Shown here in pieces: positions 1 to 11,219 of a stretch of DNA of 64,000 bases; the first letter of the stretch is position 1, and each line of letters opens with the position of its first letter. The translations under genes were made by a program, and so were the position numbers. The DNA lies in contig NC_090183.1 in assembly GCF_024679245.1 (NCBI RefSeq), forward strand, positions 46,931,856 to 46,995,855, written 5' to 3'. The DNA comes from Pseudorasbora parva. Its lineage: Eukaryota; Chordata; Actinopteri; Cypriniformes; Gobionidae. The notes under the pieces were generated by a model, which was not told the origin of the DNA, did not search any database, and saw nothing but the letters and a program-made list of their open reading frames with translations.

Positions 1-365
1 TACTTAGTTTCTTTGTCTTATTTCTAGTCAAAATATCCAACAATTTTCACATTAAGAAACATTTACTAGACAAGTACAAATTATTGTCTTGTTTTGGTGG
101 AAAATAGCTCAAAATTAAGAGAGTTTTTGCTTAAAATAAGATAAATAATCTTGTTTTCTGTTTGAATTAAGATTATTTTTCTCACCCCATTGGCAGATTA
201 TTTATCTTATTTTAAGCAAAAACTCTCTTCATTTTGAGTTATTTTTCCCAAAACAAGACAATTACTTTTGCTTGTCTGGTAAATGTTTCTTGTTTTAAGA
301 ATTGTTAGATGTTTGGACTAGAAATAAGAGAAATATACTAAGTAGGACAAGCATTTTGTGCCGTG
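1..365. repeat. Foldback MITE, left end cut by window edge
   Basis: The two halves are long imperfect inverted repeats meeting near 165-190. The outer arms carry the tract TTTCTAGTCAAAATATC and its complement, and the right end reads into a TGC-rich terminus near 365. It is non-coding and non-autonomous. Full copies of the same family lie at 29823-30234 and 46465-46865, and half copies at 2765-3055 and 35178-35378. I do not recognise a superfamily with certainty. Confidence 0.75.
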
Positions 366-970
366 TGTTCATGAAGAACACTAGCGGTTCATGCGCTTCC
401 ACACAAATAGATTAACTTTATTCCACTCAACTCTTCTTTGATGTTATGGCCAACTTCTTTGAATGAAGCTTGACTTCTCTTTAATCATAACATGCGGCCA
501 TAAGTCTGACATATATGGCCAAATACAAGCTTTTAAGGCTAAGTAAATAAATGCAATCATAAGTTTGGGGAAGCTCTTCCTCCTGATTGAGTCTCAGACC
601 GCAGATGATTCTGCAGGAAATACCTGTGGACGGATCTGCTTCTCATGAAGCTTTGAAGCTTTTTTCCCCCTTCCAATGTTTCAGTTTATCCACAGACTGG
701 AGAGATTCTTACACACAGACCAAAAAATGGTTAACATTTAGCTTATGTATCCAAAGAATAAAACCATACAATGGACATAAATCAAAAATAGACAAATGCA
801 AACATGCAATAGTTTTTTGATGGGAAAACGAACACTGACTAGAAAAATTACAACACAATTATCGCCGAAAATACATCTAAAAGATTTAAAGGCACAGTAT
901 GTAACTTTCCAAAGGCGTGTCTTGACTCTTGAGTGGGCGAGCTTTTATTCTGCCGTGAGCGCTTCCGCTA

Positions 971-973
<3 letters not shown>
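366..973. other. No gene recognised
   Basis: AT-rich unique-looking DNA. Short open frames here have no recognisable domain and no splice context that I would support. Confidence 0.5.

Positions 974-1004
<31 letters not shown>
974..1004. repeat. (TG)n microsatellite
   Basis: Uninterrupted TG dinucleotide run of about 31 bases. Confidence 0.95.
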
Positions 1005-1006
<2 letters not shown>

Positions 1007-1297
1007 CGCAGCACTGTTTTATCATATCACACACGCGTGAGTGTGTTAAAGTGATGTTATAATGCTACTATGAGACGCTTGTTCACACTGCAGTGAGCGA
1101 GATCATATTAGGGGGTAAAACACGGCACTCTAAACGCGGTACATCGACAACAGCAGATTTAAACAATAAGACTAACGGTGCTGAGCTGGAGAACAATCAT
1201 TAGTTTCTGTCCATCAATGATCCAAACACTGTCTAATAAAACACATCAGATATTAAAGCGGCGATAGTGTTGCCATGGTTACTGCACAATAACACCC

Positions 1298-1325
1298 GAT
1301 GATGATGATGATGATGATGATGATG
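1298..1325. repeat. (GAT)n trinucleotide microsatellite
   Basis: About nine GAT units. Read on the minus strand they would encode a histidine run, which is a repeat artefact. Confidence 0.9.
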
Positions 1326-1515
1326 TCGCGGATGGGCGACACACAGGTTAAAAACGCTTATTTCTCTGGATTTAAACATTTTTGGAAACATTTGGGATAA
1401 TGCACAAGTCAAAAAATATAACACTGTATAAGTGGCTTTTGGATATTTGAATCCCAAAAGATTACCTATTGTGCCTTTATTGAAATCTTTTGTAACATTA
1501 TTTTTTTACTGTCAA

Positions 1516-2080
1516 TAGTTATGTTCTCATCCACCTATCTGAATGCAAATTTTGGGATGTTTTATAAAATAATGGTAGATGGAAACGCCAAGATGCACAT
1601 CAATTCTAAAAATGTGCATAAAGACATATGCGCCCAATTGAGTCAGATCACTTATATCATCCGATAAGAAAACATGTGCATAAACTATGATGAAAACACA
1701 TTTACTGATTAAATCACTCAATAATCTCACGGGACTTTGCCCCAGCAGAGGCTGTGATTGGTTAACTGGCCTAACATTGGACCAATGGCTTCACAGCATC
1801 TCAAATGGTGTCTCTGAAAACGCCTGACTCAAAGTCTGATCAGAATTATTTGGTTTAACAAGAGAACAGGACAGCATTTCGCTTGAACTCATTTATGACG
1901 GAGGAAAAAAGAGACCAATTGCAAAAACTTACATTTTTATGACTGATATTTTGCGCCAAATCTTATGGAAGTGACGATTTTGTTCTCTTGAACACATGCG
2001 ATGGAAACGCTGCTTTATTCCCAAATGTTTTATGCAATATTCCAACTCTATGCATCACGACATTGGATGGAAACAGCTAC
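1516..2080 (+). mobile_element. Non-autonomous TIR transposon, copy A
   Basis: The right end reads GGATGGAAACAGCTAC and the left end is a degraded complement of it containing CTCATCCACC, so the element has short terminal inverted repeats. The interior aligns along its length with the reverse complement of 16450-17048, including a shared CCAATGGC segment and a shared CACAGCCTCTGCTG segment. Two diverged copies in opposite orientation define the element. No transposase is encoded. The superfamily is not determined. Confidence 0.7.
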
Positions 2081-2764
2081 TTTTGATCGCCGTAATGCAT
2101 CCTTGATGAACACAAGTGTTAATTACTGTAGTGTATTGTAGACCAGCGAAAGTCCCGGAAGAAAACTCGAGTGGCCTGCCGCTTTATTAACGAGAGGCCG
2201 TCGAAGTTGGTGGTCTCCAAACGAGGCTCAAACTCATCTGGACTCGCTTAAGTTCTTGTCACCTTTAATGAAAATCACACGACGCTGACTGCAGTTCAAG
2301 GACGGCCGTAAACATTGTTTCACACTCTCATTACAGGACGCCGGCGAGGTGAAGGTTCCCAAAGACGCGCTTGTGTTCCTGCTCTGCGTTCATGCTGAAG
2401 CAAAACATCATTATTTATAGAAGTTAATTGGCGAGAGACTGTAATTCAACACAATCATTATTTCAGTTCTGCATGTTCGATCTCTAGTTTTTGTGTCGGC
2501 TGCCAGTTGAGAACGGACGTAACCAGAATCTCCTGATGTTTCATATGGCGTCCAGTCACTCTTTCACGGAGAGGATGGTGAGGTACACCATTGATTATTA
2601 GCCAATGATCTTTCAGGTGGTTCTCATTTAAAGCTCATTCGGACCAGATTTACACACTTTTATTCTTGTCAGGCCGGGAAGAGAGAGGAAAACTTTTCAA
2701 ATACTGTGTCTACTTACATATATACAAAAACCTCAAAGGTATACTTTTAACCTGCACTGCACTG
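2081..2764. other. No gene recognised
   Basis: Mixed-composition sequence with no coding, RNA or repeat signal that I can support. Confidence 0.5.
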
Positions 2765-3055
2765 TCTTATTATTAGTATTTCTGTCTTGTTTTCTAGCAC
2801 AATATCTAAATATTCTTAAATCAAGATCAAGAAGCAAAATGACTGAAGATAATAATGACAATGTGTCAAAAAGTGTTATTGCATAAAAACAAATAAGAAA
2901 TATCAGCCAAAGGGTCCGAACAATTATCTAGTTTTTCCTTTGAATGAACTTTCTTTTTCTGACCGCGTTAGCAGATATTTGTTCTTGTTTTTAAAACGTT
3001 TAATTGTAATTCTGTCATTCTGCTTCTCCAGTAAATGTATCTTGCTTTACAAATG
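2765..3055. repeat. Foldback MITE fragment
   Basis: It contains the family arm TTTCTGTCTTGTTTTCTAG and the matching right-arm remnant AGTAAATGTATCTTG near 3032. It is older and more diverged than the copies at 29.8 and 46.5 kb. It stops abruptly at about 3056, where Tc1 transposase sequence begins, so the two elements are nested or joined by rearrangement. Confidence 0.55.
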
Positions 3056-3474
3056 TTTGTCAAGTTCCTCCACACCAAACTCCTCATCCATGTCTTTATG
3101 GAGCGACACTTTGTGCACTGGAGCGCAGTCATGCTGGGACAGGAAGGGGCCGTCCACAAACTGATCCCACAAAGACGGGAGCGTGAAATTGTCCAAAATG
3201 TCTTGGTGAAGCATTAAGAGTTCCTTTCATATAATATTCAATATTTAGTAGTGAGGAAATGTCAGGAATGGCCTTATTGCACAGGTGTCAGCCTATCACG
3301 GCCCCACGCTTGAGTTCACTGAGCTCCTGAGAGCGACCCATTCTTTCACTAATGTGTGTAGAAGCGTCTGCAGACCGAGAGCTGGAGTTATACACCTGTG
3401 GCCATGAAGAGATCGAACACCTGAACTCAGGGATCTGGAGGAGCGGCCCAATACTTTTAGCAATGTAGTGTATG
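3056..3474 (-). pseudogene. Tc1-like transposon, internally deleted
   Basis: On the minus strand the sequence starts with a Tc1-type terminus (TACACTACATTGC near 3474). It continues with the 5' region that encodes the start of the HTH part, then jumps near 3223-3245 to the DDE-domain segment containing the family motif around the second catalytic Asp (HDCAPVH-like, here degraded). It ends inside the transposase at about 3056. The same family is better preserved at 42425-43197. Both the middle and the 3' end are missing, so it cannot encode a working transposase. Confidence 0.8.
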
Positions 3475-4740
3475 TTTTAAGATGCAAAAATGCAAACGAA
3501 CAGGCAAAATGCATGTCTTTATTCTCTAGTTTTCAGTCGAAACACCCATACCGAGTCGCATGTCGGTCGAAATGAGAGTAGCTCTAATCTCCCCTACGGC
3601 AAAAGAGTTTCCATGTCTAATCCCGTCCCTTACAAAACCAGAATTCACTTTACACTAATCAGCCGAATATTTGAGATTAACCATGTTTAATCTTCCTCAC
3701 CTGCTCCAGGTTCACACACGACTTTAGGTAATGAGAACATCTCGGCACAAAGCGCTTTCATGTCTCCGCTCAGACGTTCACATCCATGTTTTAAGCTGAA
3801 ATGGCAGCTTGATGAGCGGCTCACGGCTCAGGTGAACATGACATCCGGAGCGAGAACAGCTTTCTGTCATGTGTTCAGCTGATTTCTTCTTTCAGGGGAT
3901 TGCGTACGAGAGCAAAGAGTCCCAGTGTTTATCTGTGTGACGCGCCACATGTGTTTAGTACGTGTGTAAATGTGGCAGTGTGTGCAGAAAACACAGCGCT
4001 GATCTCCAGGTGTGTGGCTCAGATGCATGAGTTTGAATAAAAAATAACACGTGAATATTTAATGCAACAAAAACCTCAAAGCAGAACCTCAGATATTAGT
4101 CACTTTAGTAATTAAAAATGTATTTTGCTCCGTGCAGCCTGGTGTTGTACATTATTAAAGCATGATGTTACCTCAGCTCAAAAGCATTTTTAATGTAAAA
4201 CAGCCTCTCTTGGTGGCAGCGAGCACTTCCCCGGCTCCTCTGGGCTTGAGGCCGGTGAGAATCCAAATGAAAAACACAGAAGTGTAGAAATGAGAAATGG
4301 CTCTGGATGAGACGAACGGGGCCTGTGGAAAAGTGTGTCACTCATTTGATGGAGAAAGAGCGAGAGAAATCTAATGAGTACCTAGCAGACAGTAGAAACA
4401 CCCACCCGACACACAGAAAAGCGAGAGAAGAGAGTCTTATGTGGGTGGACACACATGTGCCGAGGAACCGATCCAGGGAATTGTTGTTCTGTTTTAATGT
4501 TAGGACTTCATTGATCTCCTTTCAACCAGTGGGTCGTGACCTCTAATGTTAGTTTTGGGTCGCCAAAGTTCTGAAACAAAACCATTTGAGATCTGCTCTA
4601 GATGTTACTGCACAAACTCCAGGAAATGTGTTGATAATGAATCCTCAAATCCAATGGCACATGAATGTATTCAAACACATGTGCCATTATGCCGTTTATT
4701 ACACCAAACGTAAAAAACTAAAAAAAAGTTACTCCCTTAA
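3475..4740. other. No gene recognised
   Basis: Unique-looking, moderately AT-rich sequence. Short open frames such as one near 4307-4546 lack recognisable domains or splice support. Confidence 0.5.
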
Positions 4741-5553
4741 CTCTTTCCCCGCCAGCCACCATCAGGGTTATTGACAATTTTCACAAAAAATAATAGCCCA
4801 TAGAATATTTAGTTTTAATGCATTTCTGAGCATGCAGTATATCAAAATAAAGAGCTGACCCTCTTCTTTTAAACCAACAACAAAAAAAACATTTTATTCT
4901 AGTTTCATGGGGAAACTCCACGGAAAGTGATCGTGAACGGACCGAGGGGAAAACTCCTCATAAAGTGATCGTGAACGGACCGAGGGGGAAACTCCTCATA
5001 AAGTGATCGTGAACGGACCGAGGGGGAAACTCCTCATAAAGTGATCGTGAACGGACCGAGGGGGAAACTCCTCATAAAGTGATCGTGAACGGACCGAGGG
5101 GGAAACTCGCGGAAAGTGATCGTGAACAGACCGAGGGGGAAACTCCTCAGAAAGTGATCGTGAACGGACCGAGGGGGAAACAACAACAACATTTTATTCT
5201 AGTTTCATGCATTCTTTTTTTATCAAAACTTGAATATGGGTAAGTTTCATAAGAAACAAAAACATTTTGACATAAAGCTGAGAAAATCACGTGTTTGTGG
5301 AAGATTTAATCCAGATCAGATTCAGAGATGATCAAACACAGATGGAGTCCATCTAATGCTTCAGTCCTGGGTCCACATCTCATCCACTAACATGAGATAG
5401 TTTGATCAGGAGATTCAGAACTCATTTAGAAGATGCGTAATAGCGCCCCCTAGCATCTAACAGTGAAAACACGGAAACACGGCAAATTCAGTTTTTGGCC
5501 TGAGAGCGTTTTCTCACAAATAATGGAAAATTCCGTGTTTGGCGGGGAAAGAG
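4741..5553. mobile_element. TTAA-flanked TIR element carrying a minisatellite
   Basis: The termini are perfect short inverted repeats, CTCTTTCCCCGCC at the left and GGCGGGGAAAGAG at the right. The left flank is TTAA (4737-4740) and the right flank TTAC (5554-5557), a one-base decay of a TTAA target duplication, as expected for piggyBac-like or Kolobok-like elements. No transposase is present. A second copy, in inverse orientation and broken by a Harbinger insertion, starts at 15350. The interior has been expanded by the 38-bp array at 4910-5180. Confidence 0.7.
4910..5180. repeat. 38-bp minisatellite, array 1 (about 7 units)
   Basis: Units run from AAACTCCTCATAAAGTGATC through the GAACGGACCGAGGGGG end. 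The same unit forms the much larger array at 8218-10135. The array is bracketed by a direct repeat of its flank (ACATTTTATTCTAGTTTCATG-like at 4890-4909 and at 5190-5209), so it sits inside a local duplication. Confidence 0.95.
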
Positions 5554-6340
5554 TTACATTTTTAAGTGCAATCAACTTATATTAAAACTAAAATTAAAAC
5601 TATGATAAAACATATGTTGCCATAACTTTGCCTTTGAACCATGCATGACATAAAATGTTTGAAATATATGTTGTTTCTTGTCAAACACAATATAAGCTGT
5701 GCCAATTGCATGTCTTGTACATATTTTATATAATAATTCTAGTTTCTCGTTGAAAACATTTTATAATGTAAAAACTATATAATGTATAATACAAATGCAC
5801 AATTCAGAAGAGGAACTACAGTATGAGTGCGGCGCATGAGTTTATCACAGTAATAACCGTTTTAAAACTCCACCGAAGGACCCAGAAGAGATCTGAGCAA
5901 ATGTTACGAGCTGAAAGAGGAAGAGCGAGACCTGCGGTGAGATTTCACATCAAAGTTTGATTGCTTGCTGCTTTCAGGACAAGCTCTTTTTACCCTTTTA
6001 AACCAAACACACATTACTAATTCCCTGCAAAACATGCATGTCTTTTAGTTCTAATAACCTGTAATCCAGCAGGAGGAATAATTCATGACTGCTCATGTAT
6101 TATTGAATGAACCGCAGGAGGGCAGAGAGAGTCGCGTGTTTCAGGTGAAGTTTCTGCCGCTAATGGATTGAGAGGTGAAGACCACGGCTCTGTTTAACCA
6201 GAAGATCGGACGCTTTACTGGGTCAGATTTTACACAGTAGAGCTTCACACAAAAGAGAAATTTACACAATCTCATTAATACAGCTTGTGTGCGTTTGTAG
6301 GATATTGGCTATGATATATTGGCAGCATCCAAAACAATTT
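5554..6340. other. No gene recognised
   Basis: AT-rich sequence with no supported gene, RNA or repeat. Confidence 0.5.
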
Positions 6341-6610
6341 TGGTAACACTTTAGTATGGGGAGCACATATTGACTATTAACTACGACTTCTGCCTCAATA
6401 AACTCCTAATTTCCTGCATATTAATAGTTAGTAAGGTAGTTTTTGTAGCGTTTAAGTTTAGGTATTGGGTCGGATTAAGGGATGTAGAATAAACTTATGC
6501 AGAATAAGGCATTAATATGAGCTTTAGAAGTGCTAATAAACAGACAATATCATAGTAATATGCATGATCATAAGACACCTTTAAATAAACCTTAAAATAA
6601 AGTGTTACCA
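6341..6610 (+). mobile_element. MITE with TGGTAACACTTTA termini
   Basis: It starts TGGTAACACTTTA and ends AAAGTGTTACCA, a clean terminal inverted repeat around about 270 bp with no coding capacity. A second copy in inverse orientation is at 45325-45591. A relative with the same termini but a different interior is at 32188-32377. Confidence 0.8.
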
Positions 6611-7744
6611 GGATTTGTTTCATAAGATGGTTAACTAGATTTACCTTATTTATCATTATAAAAGTTTCCTTCTGTCATAAACATGTTGTCAGTAGTTTTA
6701 AAGTGTTTCAGTGTCTATCCAAATGCGCTAAAATATATTGTGTGAAAATATGAATGACATAACCCAGAAACTTCTGCTATTATTTAGCATGGATTACACA
6801 AAATAATGTCGAAAAGGAACATTGCATTCACTTTTTCCTACAATAAAGATTTAAATGAGAAGTTTCCACTCCTCCAAAGAGGCATCAAATAAGATTGTCA
6901 TTCATCTCTAAAGACACATTTACTGAAGTGAAGCAGCTTCCATTTTCAAGAGCCGTATTCATTTCACATGCATTTATACTAAAGATAAGAGACGCACTCA
7001 GTGTGAGTGTGTGTGTATGTGTGTGTGTGTGTGTGCGAGAGAGAAACAGACAGAAAGAAAGATGAAGAGCGCGCAATGGGATTTTATTGCGAGTATCACT
7101 GCCGCTCTTTTGTAAGATGAACTTTCATGTTGTTTCTTTTCGGACAATAAATCTCATTTCTTTCAGAATAATCTAATTAACTCTAAATAGTGCTCTAATT
7201 GAGCCGGTGTCAAAATGGCAAACAATGATGCCTCTGTTGCAATTAATAAATTACTGACAGAATCTATGAGCCTTAATATGAAAATCCATTCAAATCCAGC
7301 CCATTAATGTGAGTGTTTGAATAGATTTAGCCGATGATTTTGTTTAGTGAAATCACTGTTCATGCAGAGACGGCGCGGATGATTACTGAACTGAGAACAG
7401 AAATATAACCGTCATAACAAACACCTTTATTCTGCATCAGAAGAGAGAAAAACATCTCGTTAGATAAAAATAAAAGAGAAAGTTGCCGTGAGAGAGACAG
7501 AGGCACATTCAGGAAGGTGATTAACGCAGAACGACTTTAACGCGCGCCACTAATTAAATGGATATGCTAATGTTGTCATACTTAGCAGATGGAATTAAAA
7601 TTGCTTATTGTAATGCACACGTTATTGTATTATTAAAACAACATGTTTAGGGTTTATACAGCGTCATACTGCACTGTCAGACGCCCTCCAAATGATGCGT
7701 CTTTTTTAAACATCTTACTCTCAATTTTCTCAATTAGGATGATA
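6611..7744. other. No gene recognised; short (GT)n at 7002-7036
   Basis: AT-rich sequence with homeodomain-type TAAT cores around 7180-7340 and 7540-7600. It could include regulatory sequence, but nothing more specific is visible. Confidence 0.4.
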
Positions 7745-7893
7745 AACATATGCATTTGGCGGATGCTTTTATACAAAGCGTCTTACAGAGTGTGAAAGAA
7801 GGTGTAGGCCACATTTGATCAGTATATGCATTCGCTGGGAATCGAACCCACAGCTTTACCGTTGCCATGCTCTACCAGTTGAGCTATAAGAAC
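7745..7893 (-). mobile_element. tRNA-derived SINE
   Basis: On the minus strand the head contains an A box (TAGCTCAACTGGTAGAGC, 7869-7886) and a B box (GGGTTCGATTCCC, 7837-7849) of an RNA polymerase III promoter. The tail reads AAGCATCCGCCAAATGC, the complement of a tail shared widely among fish tRNA SINEs. The tRNA-like head is not a functional tRNA because the region cannot form a clean acceptor stem and anticodon arm. Tail relatives occur at 25885-25966 and 28208-28262. Confidence 0.7.
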
Positions 7894-8217
7894 AATATTT
7901 CCCATTTTTAGTTAAGTCACTCTGCTTTTACCTTGGGATGTATGTCACTATATGTATTTTGATAGTAATTCAGCACTGTAAAGTTTTACCCTACAGGGAG
8001 AATGCAGAGCCATTTTGGATTGAATTTTGATTGATCAGACTCACATTCTGCGTTCATACCATACCATAATTACCATCATTTTGAGGTGACTAGTCGGAGC
8101 TGTTTACTTGGATTGGGAATTATGTTTTCCTGTATGAACACTATCGATGGCAAAAAGAACCGAACCTGAAGCGATCAGGTGGTACCAGGGCCATCATTAG
8201 AGCAGACAACCACCGGA
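7894..8217. other. No gene recognised
   Basis: Unique-looking sequence leading into the large minisatellite. The first array-like words appear from 8205. Confidence 0.5.
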
Positions 8218-10135
8218 AAAGCAATCGTGAACGGACAAAGGGGGAAGGCCCGTGGAAAGTGATCGTGAACGGACCGAGGGGGAAACTCCTCATAAAGTGA
8301 TCGTGAACGGACCGAGGGGGAAGGCCCGTGGAAAGTGATCGTGAACGGACCGAGGGGGAAGGCCCGTGGAAAGTGATCGTGAACGGACCGAGGGGGAAGG
8401 CCCGTGGAAAGTGATTGTGAACGGACCGAGGGGGAAACTCCTCAGAAAGTGATCGTGAACGGACCGAGGGGGAAACTCCTCAGAAAGTGATCATGAACGG
8501 ACCGAGGGGGAAACTCCTCAGAAAGTGATCATGAACGGACCGAGGGGGAAACTCCTCAGAAAGTGATCGTGAACGGACCGAGGGGGAAACTCCTCAGAAA
8601 GTGATTGTGAACGGACCGAGGGGGAAACTCCTCAGAAAGTGATTGTGAACGGACCGAGGGGGAAACTCCTCAGAAAGTGATCGTGAACGGACCGAGGGGG
8701 AAACTCCTCATAAAGTGATTGTGAACGGACCGAGGGGGAAACTCCTCAGAAAGTGATTGTGAACGGACCGAGGGGGAAATTCTCGGAAAGTGATCATGAA
8801 CGGACCGAGGGGGAAATTCTCGGAAAGTGATCGTGAACGGACCGAGGGGGAAATTCTCGGAAAGTGATTGTGAACGGACCGAGGGGGAAACTCCTCAGAA
8901 AGTGATCGTGAACGGACCGAGGGGGAAACTCCTCAGAAAGTGATCGTGAACGGACCGAGGGGGAAACTCCTCAGAAAGTGATCATGAACGGACCGAGGGG
9001 GAAATTCTCGGAAAGTGATCGTGAACGGACCGAGGGGGAAATTCTCGGAAAGTGATTGTGAACGGACCGAGGGGGAAACTCCTCAGAAAGTGATCGTGAA
9101 CGGACCGAGGGGGAAACTCCTCAGAAAGTGATTGTGAACGGACCGAGGGGGAAACTCCTCAGAAAGTGATCGTGAACGGACCGAGGGGGAAACTCCTCAT
9201 AAAGTGATCGTGAACGGACCGAGGGGGAAACTCCTCAGAAAGTGATCATGAACGGACCGAGGGGGAAACTCCTCAGAAAGTGATCATGAACAGACCGAGG
9301 GGGAAATTCTCGGAAAGTGATCGTGAACGGACCGAGGGGGAAATTCTCGGAAAGTGATCATGAACGGACCGAGGGGGAAATTCTCGGAAAGTGATCGTGA
9401 ACGGACTGAGGGGGAAATTCTCGGAAAGTGATTGTGAACGGACCGAGGGGGAAACTCCTCAGAAAGTGATCGTGAACGGACCGAGGGGGAAACTCCTCAG
9501 AAAGTGATCGTGAACGGACCGAGGGGGAAACTCCTCAGAAAGTGATCGTGAACGGACCGAGGGGGAAACTCCTCAGAAAGTGATCGTGAACGGACCGAGG
9601 GGGAAACTCCTCAGAAAGTGATTGTGAACGGACCGAGGGGGAAACTCCTCATAAAGTGATCGTGAACAGACCGAGGGGGAAACTCCTCAGAAAGTGATCG
9701 TGAACGGACCGAGGGGGAAACTCCCGGAAAGTGATTGTGAACGGACCGAGGGGGAAACTCCTCAGAAAGTGATCGTGAACAGACCGAGGGGGAAACTCCT
9801 CAGAAAGTGATCATGAACAGACAGAGGGGGAAACTCCCGGAAAGTGATCGTGAACGGACCGAGGGGGAAACTCCTCATAAAGTGATCATGAACGGACCGA
9901 GGGGGAAACTCCTCAGAAAGTGATCGTGAATGGACCGAGGGGGAAACTCCTCATAAAGTGATCATGAACGGACCGAGGGGGAAACTCCTCAGAAAGTGAT
10001 CGTGAACGGACCGAGGGGGAAACTCCTCATAAAGTGATCGTGAACGGACCGAGGGGGAAATTCTCGGAAAGTGATCATGAATGGACCGAGGGGGAAACTC
10101 CCGGAAACTGATCATGAACGGACTGAGGGGGAAAC
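8218..10135. repeat. 38-bp minisatellite, array 2 (about 50 units)
   Basis: The constant core is AAAGTGATCGTGAACGGACC followed by GAGGGGG. The linker varies among AAGGCCCGTGG, AAACTCCTCAG, AAACTCCTCAT, AAATTCTCGG and AAACTCCCGG, giving 37- and 38-bp unit types. The AAGGCCCGTGG type is confined to the left end and the AAATTCTCGG type comes in blocks, a sign of local unit duplication. The core varies mainly at one CpG (GATCGTGAAC, GATCATGAAC or GATTGTGAAC). Confidence 0.97.
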
Positions 10136-11219
10136 TCCTTAAAAGTACAAAATTATATATATAAGTTTATTACAATTAGTAGTTTGAAAGCATAGGGAAA
10201 TTCAATAGCCTTATTTGCAATGCTTCATGGGACTGAATGGTCACTGCTGAGCTTCTCTGTTCAGGGAATCTAATTAAACATTTTAAATAAATAAATTGTA
10301 TTAAATATAAAATAAAGCTTAAAGCTTCTTTAGATGTATCGCCACTTCACAAATAAAACATTTCTAGACTCATTCTGTTCTCATTCAGTACTGAGCACCA
10401 AACACTGTAGCAGCAGAAATAATATCTAATGGCATAACACTCAGTCCTCTGTGGCAGAAGAACTTGTAAATTGACTCTGAAAATCCACCATTATTGTAGA
10501 ATTTGAGATTTCATAATGGCGAAAGCTGCCCCAAACCAGCTCTGAAATCTCACTATTATTATCGATATGGCTCTAAGTGATATTATACATTGAGAACGAG
10601 AAGCCATTATACATGAGAGTGTGTGATCATATCGCTCCTGTTAAGCACACGTGCGTCCTAGCGTGCGCTTTAATGTTCCAGACGAGCACCTGTCATCCCT
10701 CCGCAGGGACACGCTGGCAGGTTACTGATCGTCGCATGAGTGTCATTTAGCTGATGGTCTTTCTAAATGAACTCACTGTCATTCAGCGGCTGCTTTCCTT
10801 CATATCAGCGCCGGTTAAATGGATATGAGGGTCCTGATAATTATGAGATGTCTCACATAGCGTCAGCCCAACTTTTATTTGAAGATAATAACAGTCATTT
10901 TTATTCTGTCTTGAATTAGCTCAATATACGTCTGCATTAACGGGAGGAGATGTGAAATTTCATCATAATTTACAACCTGGGCTGTAAAGCATAATAACGT
11001 TACTTTATTGGCATCTCACATTACTTTAGATGTGAAGCGTGTCACAGTGACTGAGTGTTTGTGTGAAGCACCTTGAAATTAAACAAAACACAAAACAAAC
11101 CATCAGCTAAATATGCTAATGTTTGCTCTTCTGACACATTACTGTAAGATTCATCCGCACCATGGGCCTGTAAATAGAAGCAGCACTGCTGAAGAAAATG
11201 ATGTTGTACCTATGACTTG
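10136..11219. other. No gene recognised; possible conserved non-coding DNA
   Basis: Sequence from about 10440 to 11100 is unique-looking and non-repetitive with many TAAT cores. No exon is supported. Regulatory function is only a guess. Confidence 0.35.

Noticed and set aside
1233..1457. Minus-strand frame with a histidine run
   Set aside because: The run is a GAT microsatellite, and the rest has no domain.
7745..7893. A functional tRNA gene
   Set aside because: Only the A and B boxes are good. The stems do not pair as a tRNA, and the tail is that of a SINE family.
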